64,000 bases of DNA from Gynuella sp050296195 (GTDB lineage: Bacteria > Pseudomonadota > Gammaproteobacteria > Pseudomonadales > Natronospirillaceae): assembly GCF_050296195.1 (NCBI RefSeq), contig NZ_JBNKRB010000008.1. The stretch is one strand, 5' to 3'. Shown piece after piece: positions 46,467 to 55,679 of this stretch. A program made the translations under genes and the position numbers. Numbering within the stretch: position 1 is the stretch's first letter; each line of letters begins with the position of its first letter. Under the pieces are notes generated by a model. It was not told the DNA's origin, ran no database searches, and worked only from the letters and a program-made list of their open reading frames with translations.

Positions 46467-46690
46467 ATAAACAGTGATTGTTAACATCACCTGGCGAAAC
46501 CATCTGCCCAGACATGTTTCACCTTATTCTACGAATGATTAACAGTACGTTTCTGGCGGAAAGTCATAAATCAAACACAGCTTTAACTTCTCCTTAAGGT
46601 CCCACACTGCGTGTATCGGCAACATCGATAACACAAAGTTGCATCCGCAATTTATGTAACAAAACAAAAAGTTCTGATTATTACTTTATT

Positions 46691-46704
46691 GAAATATTTG
46701 TTCT
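46691..46704. promoter_or_regulatory. Inositol-regulon operator, site 5 (before iolI)
   Basis: GAAA-TATTTG-TTCT, with one change in the right arm, 134-147 bases before the iolI start. Confidence 0.4.
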
Positions 46705-46837
46705 ATTCTATAAAAAAGAGCAGACCAGCGAGCCAGGCACAGTCTTAACTTCACCAACAACCGATTGACTGTCAAATACTTCTCGCTCAACGGCATCGAA
46801 TAAACCGGCAACCTAATCATTGATACATCACTCAGGT

Positions 46838-47686
46838 ATGGCTATGTCTCACATCATTAAATTCTCACTTAATCATATGGTGTATCCATCCTGCAGCGCT
46901 CAAGAACTCATTATGACAGCCGCACAGCTTGGGATTAACGCCATAGAATTGCGAAATGACATACAGACGAACAGCATCACCGATCTACAACAAGCCACAG
47001 AGATAGGAGCCCTGGCCAAGGAAAACGGCATTGAAATCTTAACCATCAACGCACTTTACCCATTCAATATATGGAATGAAGAGAGAGAAGCTCAGGCCGA
47101 AAAACTGGCCGGTCTGGCTCATGCATGTGAAGCCGGTGGACTGGTGTTATGTCCATTAAATGATGGCAGTTATAAAGCCAGCGAAGAAGAAAAAGCAGCC
47201 AACCTGGAAATCGCTCTGACGTCCCTGGATAAAATACTTGAGCGATACAATTTAACAGGATTTGTGGAAGCACTGGGATTTCCCGTCTCGTCAATAAGAC
47301 TGAAACGCAAGGTGGTGGACGCCATTAAAGAAGTTGGGCTGGAAAACCGCTTTAGCCTGGTACACGATACTTTTCATCATCAAGGTGCCGGCGAGCAGGA
47401 AATGTTTGCCAACATGACGGGCCTGGTTCATATCTCCGGTGTAGAGGACCCAAACATTACGTTTGCATCCATGCAGGATAGCCATCGGGTATTCGTAGGC
47501 CCCAATGACCGTCTCGATAATATCCAGCAAATTCGCCAACTTCTGACTGATGGGTATAAAGGCTATTTTTCATTTGAACCGTTCTCCAGAAAGATCGGGA
47601 ATTTACCTGACCCAATAGCCGCTGCGAAAGAAAGCATTGATTACATTTCGGCCCAGCTGCAGCCCATTAATCAGCACAATGATTGA
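46838..47686 (+). CDS. iolI: 2-keto-myo-inositol isomerase (IolI-like TIM barrel)
   Basis: 282 residues from the ATG at 46838; an ATG two codons later (46844) has CAGG at better spacing, and a TTG at 46820 is less likely. A xylose-isomerase-like barrel: ELRNDIQ, ILTINALYPFNIWNEE (close to the IolI ALNAL-FN strand), GFVEALGFPVSSIRL with a metal-ligand Glu, LVHDTFHHQG (Asp/His ligands), VHISGVEDP and FSFEPF with the last Glu. IolI interconverts 2-keto-myo-inositol and 1-keto-D-chiro-inositol, widening the range of inositols used. It is divergent from the importer. Confidence 0.8.
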   Translation: MAMSHIIKFSLNHMVYPSCSAQELIMTAAQLGINAIELRNDIQTNSITDLQQATEIGALAKENGIEILTINALYPFNIWNEEREAQAEKLAGLAHACEAGGLVLCPLNDGSYKASEEEKAANLEIALTSLDKILERYNLTGFVEALGFPVSSIRLKRKVVDAIKEVGLENRFSLVHDTFHHQGAGEQEMFANMTGLVHISGVEDPNITFASMQDSHRVFVGPNDRLDNIQQIRQLLTDGYKGYFSFEPFSRKIGNLPDPIAAAKESIDYISAQLQPINQHND

Positions 47687-48210
47687 AAAAGTATGTGAGT
47701 CTTGGCAGTCGACGATCAGCGGATTCAAGATGTACTCGCTATCTGCCGTTAAACAAAAATAAAAACCATTTTAGATGAATGATTTGATGGAGATGTCACT
47801 ATGAAAAGCGTTTTAATACCTTGTATGCTCCCGCATCTTTCAAATTTTGATCCGTACGTGCGGTGATGTACTGGCTTTCCATGCCTGTTACAAACACGTT
47901 CGACGATGTCACCACTGAAGCCATTATTGAGAGTATCACTTCATGAAATGGATTTGCCGCAGTGGTTTCTATAGATGCTTTAAAACGGTATGTTGAAATC
48001 GAAATGCCTGGCTAGCCAATATTTTATCGTTGTATCGTATTCTGATACCCGAGGACGGATGTTCATACGAGGATGTTACGGACTTGTCATGTTGTCATTT
48101 TTGCCTGAATTCCGGCTTACAAAATTTTAAATACCGTATGAATGTTGCTCTATACTGAGAAAAGTCGCACCAAATAAAAATTAACAAATGCGCAGTCAAG
48201 AGATATTGAG
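47687..48210. pseudogene. Gap with fragments of a possible decayed gene
   Basis: 524 bases without an intact gene. From 47802 an ATG preceded by GATGGAGATG opens a 21-codon frame; in another frame, from about 47863, VRAVMYWLSMP continues through TFDDVTTEAIIESITS, a stop, then NGFAAVVSIDALKRY to EIEMPG and another stop. The codons look protein-like across frameshifts and stops, which suggests decay, but no family is recognised. The remainder holds only the chemoreceptor promoter region. Confidence 0.3.
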
Positions 48211-50379
48211 ATGAAATTGAATGTCCGGTTTAAAATAGCGCTTAGCGCTGGACTCTGTCTTATCATTGCATCACTGCTTCTAATTGCTTATGGTTTGTAC
48301 AGTTCGACTTCCACCCAATCGATCATATCGGCCAGAATCACGTCCCTGGTAAGGGAAAATACTCTCCAGAACATTAATAATCTTGCTTCGGCACGCTCCA
48401 ATTACATCCAGGCAAAACTACAGGAAGGACTGGATGCCGCCCGAACTATGGCACAAAGCTTTGAAGTTGCGCAAAAAGAAGGTGTTCGCAAGGCCATGGG
48501 GCAAGATCGCAATCGAATCAACAACCTGCTGAAAACCATCCTGGTCAATAACGATCATTTTTATTCTACATTTTCAGCCTGGGAACCTCAGGCACTGGAC
48601 AATCAGGATCTATTTTTCCGTAAAAGCGGTGACACTGGCAGTGAGGCGGGTACTGGTCGTTTCCTGCCGAGCTGGAGCAGAGATAGTACCGGAGAAGCGG
48701 TTGTGACCACTCTCGATAATTATGACAGCCAGGATTCATTTGCAAATGGCATTTTAAAAGGCGGTTGGTACCTCACCCCCAAAAGCACTCTACAGGAAAG
48801 CGTATACGGACCGGTTCCTGTTATTACCGACAACGGCTCTAAAATATGGCAAATATCCTTATCTGTTCCTATAGTCGTCGACGATAAATTTCTGGGCATA
48901 GCCGGCATAACTTATAACCAGGCATTTATTCAACAGCTGGTTGAACAACTTGATGCTGATCTGTTTAAAGGTCAAGGGCGGGCAATCGTTATTAATTATG
49001 ACGGAATCATTATCGCCGAAAGCGAAAATCCTGCTTTGACGGGCGAAGCCATCTCATCCGCCATGCCTGACAGTGCCGATGAAATTATCCAGGACACACA
49101 AAACAAAACCACCAAATCCTTCTACTCTGACAACAATCAGATACTCAATGCAATCGTACCGCTGACACTCGGCAAAACAACCACACCGTGGTCAGTCATG
49201 ATCTCATTACCACAGACGGTTGTCCTGTCAGACGTACTGGCGCTGAAAAAAGAAATGGCCGATCGCAGTCTCGACAGCAGTCTTTGGCAGATAGTCGTCG
49301 GGGTTATAGTGTCTGTGGCTTTTGTTCTCCTGCTGTGGCTACTCGCCGGCAAGCTGGCCAAACCGGTCTCAAGCGCTGTGGAACTGGCTCAGGATATTCG
49401 TGTTGGCGAATTTTCGAAGCGACTCGACCATAAATCCAACGATGAAGTCGGTCAACTGACGGACGCACTAAACTCGATGGCCAGCAGTCTGCAAGAGCAG
49501 GTTCTGCTGGCAGAACGCATCTCACAGGGTGATTTGAATCAGACTGTGAACCTGACATCTGATCGCGATAAGCTCGGTCTGGCTCTGCAGCGGATGATTG
49601 AACACCTGAATACACTCGTTAGTCAGGTTCAGCAGGGCGCTCAGGCAATTTCAAAAAACGCCTCCCAAATGGCTGAACTCAGCCAAGGCATTTCAGAAGG
49701 CGCAACAAACTCTGCCACATCGGTCACTGAAATCAGCACCACTATTACCCAGATGACCCAGCAAACATCAGAAAGCGCAGAGAATGCACATCAGGCAGAC
49801 TTACTCTCGAAAGAGTCTCAACGTCATGCGGAAGAAGGCAATCAGTTAATGGATGAGCTGAACCATGCCATGAAGGAAATTGGCGACTCAGGCAAAAACA
49901 TTACGGAGATCATCAAAACTATTAACGATATCTCCAGCCAGACCAACCTGCTGGCCCTGAATGCTGCCATCGAAGCGGCCAGAGCCGGAGAGCAGGGTCG
50001 TGGTTTTGCGGTTGTTGCAGACGAAGTCCGTAGTTTGGCTGCGCGTAGCTCCAAAGCAGCGTCCGAATCTGCGGCAATGATAGAGAGCACTACGGAGAAA
50101 ACCCGTGTCGGTACCGAAATCGCCGCTAAAACCGCGGAATCACTGAAAGAAATTGTAACCTCAGCTCAGAAAGTTTCAGATCTCGTTTCGTTAATTGCAC
50201 ACGCTTCGAGCGAACAGGCTTCTGCCTTAAAACATGCCAGCATTGGACTTGAGCAGATTGATCAGGTAACTCACCAGAACAGTCAGAGTGCCGAAGAATG
50301 CGCCAGTGCGGCGCAGATTCTGACCCAGCAGGCCAGACAGCTACAGGAGCTGATCAGCACCTTTAAAGTCAAAGACTGA
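48211..50379 (+). CDS. Methyl-accepting chemotaxis protein with dCache sensor
   Basis: 722 residues. TM1 at about 8-30, periplasmic double-Cache domain about 40-350 (FYSTFSAWEPQALDNQD, GGWYLTPKSTLQESVYGP, LSVPIVVDDKFLGIAGI), TM2 about 360-382, HAMP about 383-435 (DEVGQLTDALNSMA), then a long cytoplasmic coiled coil with the tip NLLALNAAIEAARAGEQG. It would sense a ligand in the periplasm and signal to CheA. Position inside the inositol island suggests inositol or a related compound as attractant, but no operator lies directly before it, so this stays inference. No pentapeptide tether at the C-terminus. Confidence 0.92.
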   Translation: MKLNVRFKIALSAGLCLIIASLLLIAYGLYSSTSTQSIISARITSLVRENTLQNINNLASARSNYIQAKLQEGLDAARTMAQSFEVAQKEGVRKAMGQDRNRINNLLKTILVNNDHFYSTFSAWEPQALDNQDLFFRKSGDTGSEAGTGRFLPSWSRDSTGEAVVTTLDNYDSQDSFANGILKGGWYLTPKSTLQESVYGPVPVITDNGSKIWQISLSVPIVVDDKFLGIAGITYNQAFIQQLVEQLDADLFKGQGRAIVINYDGIIIAESENPALTGEAISSAMPDSADEIIQDTQNKTTKSFYSDNNQILNAIVPLTLGKTTTPWSVMISLPQTVVLSDVLALKKEMADRSLDSSLWQIVVGVIVSVAFVLLLWLLAGKLAKPVSSAVELAQDIRVGEFSKRLDHKSNDEVGQLTDALNSMASSLQEQVLLAERISQGDLNQTVNLTSDRDKLGLALQRMIEHLNTLVSQVQQGAQAISKNASQMAELSQGISEGATNSATSVTEISTTITQMTQQTSESAENAHQADLLSKESQRHAEEGNQLMDELNHAMKEIGDSGKNITEIIKTINDISSQTNLLALNAAIEAARAGEQGRGFAVVADEVRSLAARSSKAASESAAMIESTTEKTRVGTEIAAKTAESLKEIVTSAQKVSDLVSLIAHASSEQASALKHASIGLEQIDQVTHQNSQSAEECASAAQILTQQARQLQELISTFKVKD

Positions 50380-50445
50380 TTGGGAGCCGCCGAAAGCCAA
50401 CAGGCCCAGGCCTGAATATTTGAAACAGTTTATTGCTAAACAATT

Positions 50446-50459
50446 GGAATATTTATTCC
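50446..50459. promoter_or_regulatory. Inositol-regulon operator, site 6 (iolC), perfect arms
   Basis: GGAA-TATTTA-TTCC, the best copy: both arms are perfect and the centre nearly palindromic. About 320 bases before iolC. Confidence 0.6.
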
Positions 50460-50652
50460 GAAAAAATCCAAAGCATTAGGCATGACAGTATTCATTTAGA
50501 AAAAAAATTTCATTCTCGGTACTCCTTGTGACCAGTTCGCTTTATCGGCAGCCGGCCTCCGTCTTATCAGAACCGCGAAAAAACATAATTAACCTGGCAT
50601 CCCTGAAACCCAAACCAGCTCTGCCGACGTAATGTATTCATATTGTTTTTAT

Positions 50653-50666
50653 GGAATTTATGTTCT
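50653..50666. promoter_or_regulatory. Inositol-regulon operator, site 7 (iolC proximal)
   Basis: GGAA-TTTATG-TTCT, one change in the right arm, 114-127 bases before the iolC start and so well placed near its promoter. Confidence 0.5.
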
Positions 50667-50779
50667 ATTATTTTGAAAAATGAAACAACAGGACCAAAAA
50701 AGCTTTTTACGCATTTGGGCCGCCGATACCGAACGATGGAAGACCGTTTCCACCAAACAAAAATACGGGTACACAACAC

Positions 50780-52699
50780 ATGAGCAAGAATAAAACTCTG
50801 GACTTGATATGCCTTGGGCGTGCTGCAGTTGATTTTTACGGCGAACAGATTGGCAGTCGTCTGGAGGATGAAAGCAGCTTCGCTAAATATCTCGGAGGCT
50901 CATCCTGTAATATCGCATTCGGAACCTCTCGTCTGGGTCTTAAATCGGCCATGCTGACCCGTGTGGGAGATGAACACATGGGACGTTTTGTTCGTGAAGA
51001 ACTGGTCCGGGCCGGAGTGGATGTCAGCCATGTGGTCACCGATAAAGAACGTTTAACCGGTCTGGTGATTCTGGGAATCAAAGATAAAGAAACCTTCCCA
51101 CTCATTTTTTACCGCAAAGACTGTGCGGACATGGCCATCGACAGCTCCGATTTCAGCCCGGAGTTTATCGCCTCCAGTAAAGCCCTGTTGATTACCGGCA
51201 CTCACTTTTCCACCGAGCAGACTTATAAAACCAGTAAAACAGCCATCGAATATGCCAAAGCAGCCGGTACCAAAGTTGTTCTAGATATTGATTATCGTCC
51301 GGTACTGTGGGGCCTGACATCGCTCGGAGACGGTGAAACACGTTTTATTTCTGATGATGGCGTCAGTCAGCATCTGCAGTCCATTTTGCCCGACATTGAT
51401 TTGATCGTTGGAACAGAAGAGGAAATTCATATTGCCGGTGGCAGTACTGACACGATTACCGCGCTGAAGAAAATCCGTGAATTAACCAGTGGAACCATCG
51501 TGCTGAAGCTGGGAGAACTCGGCTGTACCGTGCTGGATGGTAAGATTCCTGACAACGCCTCAGACTTCGAAGCCTTTCAGGGAGTCCGCATCGAAGTACT
51601 TAACGTGCTCGGTGCCGGCGATGCTTTCATGAGTGGTTTTTTACGCGGCTGGCTACGAGATGAACCTTATGAACGCTGTTGCGCTTACGCCAATGCCTGC
51701 GGTGCGCTGGTAGTATCCCGTCATGGATGCGCGCCGGCCATTCCCAGTGCAGAGGAGCTGGACAACTACCTCACCAGGGAACATAGCGTACCTCGTCCGG
51801 ATCTCGACAAAACCCTCAATAAGCTGCATCGCGTAACAGCTCAACGTCGTAGCCGGCAGTGGGATGATCTCTGCATTTTGGCCTTTGATCACCGCAAGCA
51901 ATTGTTCGATATGGCACGTGAGGAAAACGTCGATCCAGGCAAAGTCAAAGCCCTCAAAAGGCTGTTGGTCAAGGCGGCAGAAAAGGGAGCGAGCCAGATC
52001 GGTAGCAGTCAGGCAGGGGTATTGATTGATGACACTTACGGTCAGGATGCACTCAACGATGTCACCGGCAAAGGCTGGTGGATTGGACGCCCGGTTGAAC
52101 TCCCCAGCTCACGTCCACTGGAATTTGAAGGCGGTAACAATATCAGCGCCAGATTAAGACAGTGGCCGATTGAACACATCGTCAAATGTCTGGTGTTTTA
52201 CCATCCTGAAGACAGCTCTGAACTCAGGTTGGCTCAGGAGCGCCGCGTTAAAGAATTGTATCAGGCCTGTTGCGCTACAGGTCATGAGTTATTGCTGGAA
52301 CTGATCCCTCCGCAACGTTCAGAAATCACAGACGATACATTTGTGACCGCCATGATGCGATTCTATAACCTGGAAGTCTTTCCTGACTGGTGGAAACTGC
52401 CACCACAGACTCCAGCTTCCTGGGAGAAAATTACCACTCTGATTGAGTCGAGAGACCCTCATTGTCATGGGGTGGTTATGCTCGGTCTGGACGCTCCGGC
52501 AGATGAACTGAAAAGAGGCTTCAATGACAGTGCCGGTTTTAACATCTGCAAAGGTTTTGCCGTTGGCCGCACCATTTTCAGTGAACCCAGCCGGCAATGG
52601 CTACGGGGTGAGTATAACGATCAGCAACTCATCGACGGTGTTGTGCAGAATTATCTGGAACTCGTTTCCTTCTGGAAAGAACGCAATAACAACAGCTAA
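50780..52699 (+). CDS. iolC: 5-dehydro-2-deoxygluconokinase fused to a DUF2090 aldolase-like domain
   Basis: 639 residues in two parts. Residues 1-325 are a PfkB kinase: GGSSCNIAFGTSRLGLKSAM near the start and NVLGAGDAFMSGFLRGW, with the catalytic Asp of GAGD. Residues about 335-639 are DUF2090 (LCILAFDHRKQLFDMA, LIDDTYGQDALND, FVVGRTIF-type end GFAVGRTIFSEPSRQWLRG), a TIM barrel related to class I aldolases. IolC phosphorylates 2-deoxy-5-keto-gluconate; the second domain may be the IolJ-type aldolase that cleaves the product. No separate iolJ is visible here, consistent with a bifunctional enzyme. Confidence 0.93.
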   Translation: MSKNKTLDLICLGRAAVDFYGEQIGSRLEDESSFAKYLGGSSCNIAFGTSRLGLKSAMLTRVGDEHMGRFVREELVRAGVDVSHVVTDKERLTGLVILGIKDKETFPLIFYRKDCADMAIDSSDFSPEFIASSKALLITGTHFSTEQTYKTSKTAIEYAKAAGTKVVLDIDYRPVLWGLTSLGDGETRFISDDGVSQHLQSILPDIDLIVGTEEEIHIAGGSTDTITALKKIRELTSGTIVLKLGELGCTVLDGKIPDNASDFEAFQGVRIEVLNVLGAGDAFMSGFLRGWLRDEPYERCCAYANACGALVVSRHGCAPAIPSAEELDNYLTREHSVPRPDLDKTLNKLHRVTAQRRSRQWDDLCILAFDHRKQLFDMAREENVDPGKVKALKRLLVKAAEKGASQIGSSQAGVLIDDTYGQDALNDVTGKGWWIGRPVELPSSRPLEFEGGNNISARLRQWPIEHIVKCLVFYHPEDSSELRLAQERRVKELYQACCATGHELLLELIPPQRSEITDDTFVTAMMRFYNLEVFPDWWKLPPQTPASWEKITTLIESRDPHCHGVVMLGLDAPADELKRGFNDSAGFNICKGFAVGRTIFSEPSRQWLRGEYNDQQLIDGVVQNYLELVSFWKERNNNS

Positions 52700-52809
52700 T
52701 CAAGTATTGCAGTACATCAGCAATGCCAGCCGGCAATGGCGTTAGGCTGTACCGGCCAGACTGGCGTTTCAGCTCTTTAGCAGAATCAAGATTCAAGAGG
52801 TCAGCAATC

Positions 52810-54660
52810 ATGAAAACAATTAAACTCACGATGGCCCAGGCCATCATCAAATACATGACCGCTCAGAAAGTGGACATCGATGGCGAGATCAAACCCATGT
52901 TCGCCGGTGTATGGGCAATCTTTGGTCACGGCAATGTCGCCGGTCTGGGTGAAGCGCTGTATCGCGTGCGCGATGAGTTGCCCACTTATCGTGCTCATAA
53001 TGAACAAGCTATGTCACATGCTGCCATTGCTTATGCCAAAACCATGAACCGCCGCCAGATGATGGCCTGTACCGCTTCTGCCGGACCAGGCTCAGTCAAC
53101 ATGGTCACCGCAGCTGCCGTTGCTCATGTCAATCGCATTCCAGTGTTGTTTTTGCCTGGAGACACATTTGCCACCAGGATGCCGGACCCGGTATTGCAGC
53201 AAATCGAAAACTTTCATGATATGACTCTGACATCGAACGATTGCTTCAAACCGGTCAGTCGTTTTTTTGATCGTATTACCCGCCCGGAACAATTACTCAG
53301 CGCTCTTCCACAAGCAATGAGAGTGTTAACCGATCCAGTGGAATGTGGTCCGGTCACCCTGGCAATTCCACAAGACGTACAAACCATGGCATTCGATTAT
53401 CCGGAAAGCTTCTTTGCCGAAAAGATTCATCGTCAACGCCGCCCGGGAGCCGATGCCAATGAGTTGCTGGAAGCCATTACCCTGATCCGTCAGGCCAGGA
53501 AACCGCTGGTGGTGGCCGGTGGTGGCGTACATTACTCCGGTGCCGTGACTGAGCTGGACAGCTTTGTCTCCAGCTATCATTTACCGGTGGGAGAAACACA
53601 GGCGGGCAAAGGTGCCTTGCCATGGGACCACAAGGACAATATGGGCAGTATGGGCGTAACCGGCGCTGCTTCCACGAATACACTGGCCGCCGAAGCCGAT
53701 CTGATCATTGCAGTCGGTACCCGTCTGGGAGATTTTACCTCAGGCTCCAGAGCACTGATTAACCCGGACGCCAAACTGTTGTGTCTCAATGTCGCGTCAT
53801 TTGATGCTATTAAACACAAAGGACAGTCTCTGGTAGGGGATGCCAAAACTATCCTGCCACAGCTGCAAACTGGCCTGGAAGGCTGGCAACCCGATGGAGC
53901 ATGGATTGAAAAAGCCGCACAACTCAAAGCCGAGTGGGATAAATCAGTGGATACCGCCACCACCGATCGCGGTACCAACCTGCCTACCGATGCGGAATGT
54001 GTGGGCGCAGTCAACCGGGCAGTCGGAGAAAAAGACATTGTCGTCTGTGCTGCCGGAGGCCTGCCTGGAGAGCTTCAGAAACTCTGGCGTACCCGCTATG
54101 ACAAGGGTTATCACATGGAATACGGATACTCTTGTATGGGATACGAAATTCCTGGCGGTGTAGGCACTAAAATGGCACGGCCGGAATCGGAAATCTTCGT
54201 GATGGTCGGAGATGGCTCTTACCTGATGCTCAATTCAGAGCTGGCCACTTCCGTCATGCTGGGGCTGAAAATCATTGTCGTGGTACTGGATAACCGGGGC
54301 TTTGGTTGTATTCACCGGTTGCAGAACGCCTGCGGTGGCGCGCCTTTCAATAATCTTCTGGAAGATTGTCTGAGTACTGAAAACGGTGCCCCGAAAACAG
54401 ATTTTGCCGCTCATGCCGCCGCGCTCGGTGCCCGCTCAGAACAGGTTCACAACATTACCGAACTGGAAGCCGCACTGGAACGGGCCAAAGCATCCGATAT
54501 CAGCTATGTCATTGCCATCGATACTGATGCCGTGACGGTGGCCAGCGAAGGTGGAGCCTGGTGGGATGTTGCCATTCCCGAAGTATCACCACGCAAAGAA
54601 GTGCAGCAATCCCGGAAAGGGTACGAAGAGCAGAAAGTCAAACAGGCAAAGAATTTCTAA
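52810..54660 (+). CDS. iolD: 3D-(3,5/4)-trihydroxycyclohexane-1,2-dione hydrolase
   Basis: 616 residues from the ATG at 52810, preceded by AGAGG; a frame running back to 52723 is not preferred. A thiamine-diphosphate enzyme: NEQAMSHAAIAYAKTMNRR contains the catalytic Glu region, the C-terminal GDGSYLMLNSELATSVM is the GDG-x-N cofactor motif (GDGS...N), and VVLDNRGFGCIHRLQ follows. It opens the ring of diketo-inositol to give 5-deoxyglucuronate. A strong hairpin separates it from iolE. Confidence 0.95.
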   Translation: MKTIKLTMAQAIIKYMTAQKVDIDGEIKPMFAGVWAIFGHGNVAGLGEALYRVRDELPTYRAHNEQAMSHAAIAYAKTMNRRQMMACTASAGPGSVNMVTAAAVAHVNRIPVLFLPGDTFATRMPDPVLQQIENFHDMTLTSNDCFKPVSRFFDRITRPEQLLSALPQAMRVLTDPVECGPVTLAIPQDVQTMAFDYPESFFAEKIHRQRRPGADANELLEAITLIRQARKPLVVAGGGVHYSGAVTELDSFVSSYHLPVGETQAGKGALPWDHKDNMGSMGVTGAASTNTLAAEADLIIAVGTRLGDFTSGSRALINPDAKLLCLNVASFDAIKHKGQSLVGDAKTILPQLQTGLEGWQPDGAWIEKAAQLKAEWDKSVDTATTDRGTNLPTDAECVGAVNRAVGEKDIVVCAAGGLPGELQKLWRTRYDKGYHMEYGYSCMGYEIPGGVGTKMARPESEIFVMVGDGSYLMLNSELATSVMLGLKIIVVVLDNRGFGCIHRLQNACGGAPFNNLLEDCLSTENGAPKTDFAAHAAALGARSEQVHNITELEAALERAKASDISYVIAIDTDAVTVASEGGAWWDVAIPEVSPRKEVQQSRKGYEEQKVKQAKNF

Positions 54661-54676
54661 ACTTCCTAAAACGAAC

Positions 54677-54703
54677 GTTTGCCGGCAGCGACTGCCGGCA
54701 AAC
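54677..54703 (+). repeat. Perfect 12-bp hairpin between iolD and iolE
   Basis: GTTTGCCGGCAG and CTGCCGGCAAAC pair exactly around a CGA loop, 16 bases after the iolD stop. There is no T-run and the ribosome-binding site of iolE (TTGGAG) follows at once, so it is more likely an mRNA processing or stability element than a terminator. Confidence 0.75.
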
Positions 54704-54731
54704 AGCGCCAACATTTCTTGGAGAATAAAAA

Positions 54732-55631
54732 ATGAGCGTTAGACTGGGTATCAATCCACTGACCTGGACCAATGATGATCTGCCCGAACTCGGCGCAGAT
54801 ACACCTCTGGAAACCTGCCTGAGCGAAGGTAAACAGGCTGGATTTTCCGGCTTTGAGCTGGGACAGAAGTTTCCCCGTAGCTCCGAAGTTCTTGGCCCTA
54901 TTCTGGACAGCCACAACCTGAGTCTGGTGTCGGGATGGTACAGCTCTGAACTACTGACCCGCAGCGTTGAAGCAGAAATCGAAGCCATCCAGGGGCATCT
55001 CAAGTTATTAAAGGACCTGGGCGCAACCACCATGGTTTACTGTGAAGTAACCCACTGTATACACGGACAACGAGAAACCCCTTTGTCCCATAAACCCAAC
55101 ATGACCGACGATCAATGGAAAGAGTTCACCAGCCGCCTGAATCAGGTGGCCGACTACTGCCAGGATCAGGGTATCAAAATTGCCTACCATCACCATATGG
55201 GGACTGTCGTTCAAACTGAGACAGAAGTGGACAGACTGATGGACATGACCCGGGATTCCGTTGGACTGCTGCTCGATACCGGTCACCTGACCTATGCTGG
55301 TGGTGATCCGATCGCCCTTCAAAAACGGTATGCCAGTCGAATTAATCATGTGCACTGCAAAGACATGAGAAAGGCAGTACTGACCGATTCACTCAATCGC
55401 GACAGAAGCTTTCTCGATTCGGTACTCGATGGTGTGTTTACCGTGCCAGGAGACGGTTTTATCGACTATCCAACTCTGTTCAAGGGACTCAAAGAAGCCA
55501 ACTACGAAGGCTGGCTGGTGGTCGAAGCAGAACAGGATCCTGCCGTTGCCCACCCACTCACTTATGCAACCATGGGGCATGACAATCTGGTCAAGCTGTG
55601 CGCTGACGCGGGACTGAGCATTCAAAAGTAA
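54732..55631 (+). CDS. iolE: Inosose dehydratase
   Basis: 299 residues, the family length. TIM-barrel fold with LGINPLTWTNDDLPELG (IolE start), GFSGFELGQKFPR, KIAYHHHMGTVVQ, LLLDTGHLTYAGGDP (metal-ligand Asp/His), HVHCKDMRKAV and WLVVEAEQDP (last Glu). It removes water from 2-keto-myo-inositol, giving the substrate of IolD; the metal is usually manganese or cobalt. TTGGAG precedes the ATG. Confidence 0.96.
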   Translation: MSVRLGINPLTWTNDDLPELGADTPLETCLSEGKQAGFSGFELGQKFPRSSEVLGPILDSHNLSLVSGWYSSELLTRSVEAEIEAIQGHLKLLKDLGATTMVYCEVTHCIHGQRETPLSHKPNMTDDQWKEFTSRLNQVADYCQDQGIKIAYHHHMGTVVQTETEVDRLMDMTRDSVGLLLDTGHLTYAGGDPIALQKRYASRINHVHCKDMRKAVLTDSLNRDRSFLDSVLDGVFTVPGDGFIDYPTLFKGLKEANYEGWLVVEAEQDPAVAHPLTYATMGHDNLVKLCADAGLSIQK

Positions 55632-55679
55632 CACGACCAGGCGGAAACGGTCGGCGAAGACAAAACGAGGATGTAGAAC

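Larger units (their letters stand above)
46085..46837. other. Divergent control region of importer and iolI
   Basis: 753 bases, AT-rich, no supported gene. Four operator-like elements are listed separately (46269-46298, 46313-46326, 46453-46466, 46691-46704). An additional half site GGAATTTATT begins at 46424. Confidence 0.65.
50380..50779. other. Control region of the iolC-iolD-iolE-iolA operon
   Basis: 400 bases, no supported gene; contains operators at 50446-50459 and 50653-50666 and a small dyad CAGGCC-CA-GGCCTG at 50401-50414 just after the chemoreceptor gene. AT-rich tracts lie between. Confidence 0.65.

Noticed and set aside
50401..50414. Terminator of the chemoreceptor gene
   Set aside because: CAGGCC-CA-GGCCTG has a two-base loop and no T-run, so it is noted only as a small dyad.
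53577..54038. Long minus-strand frames inside iolD
   Set aside because: They are shadows of a strongly supported coding sequence and show reversed codon bias.
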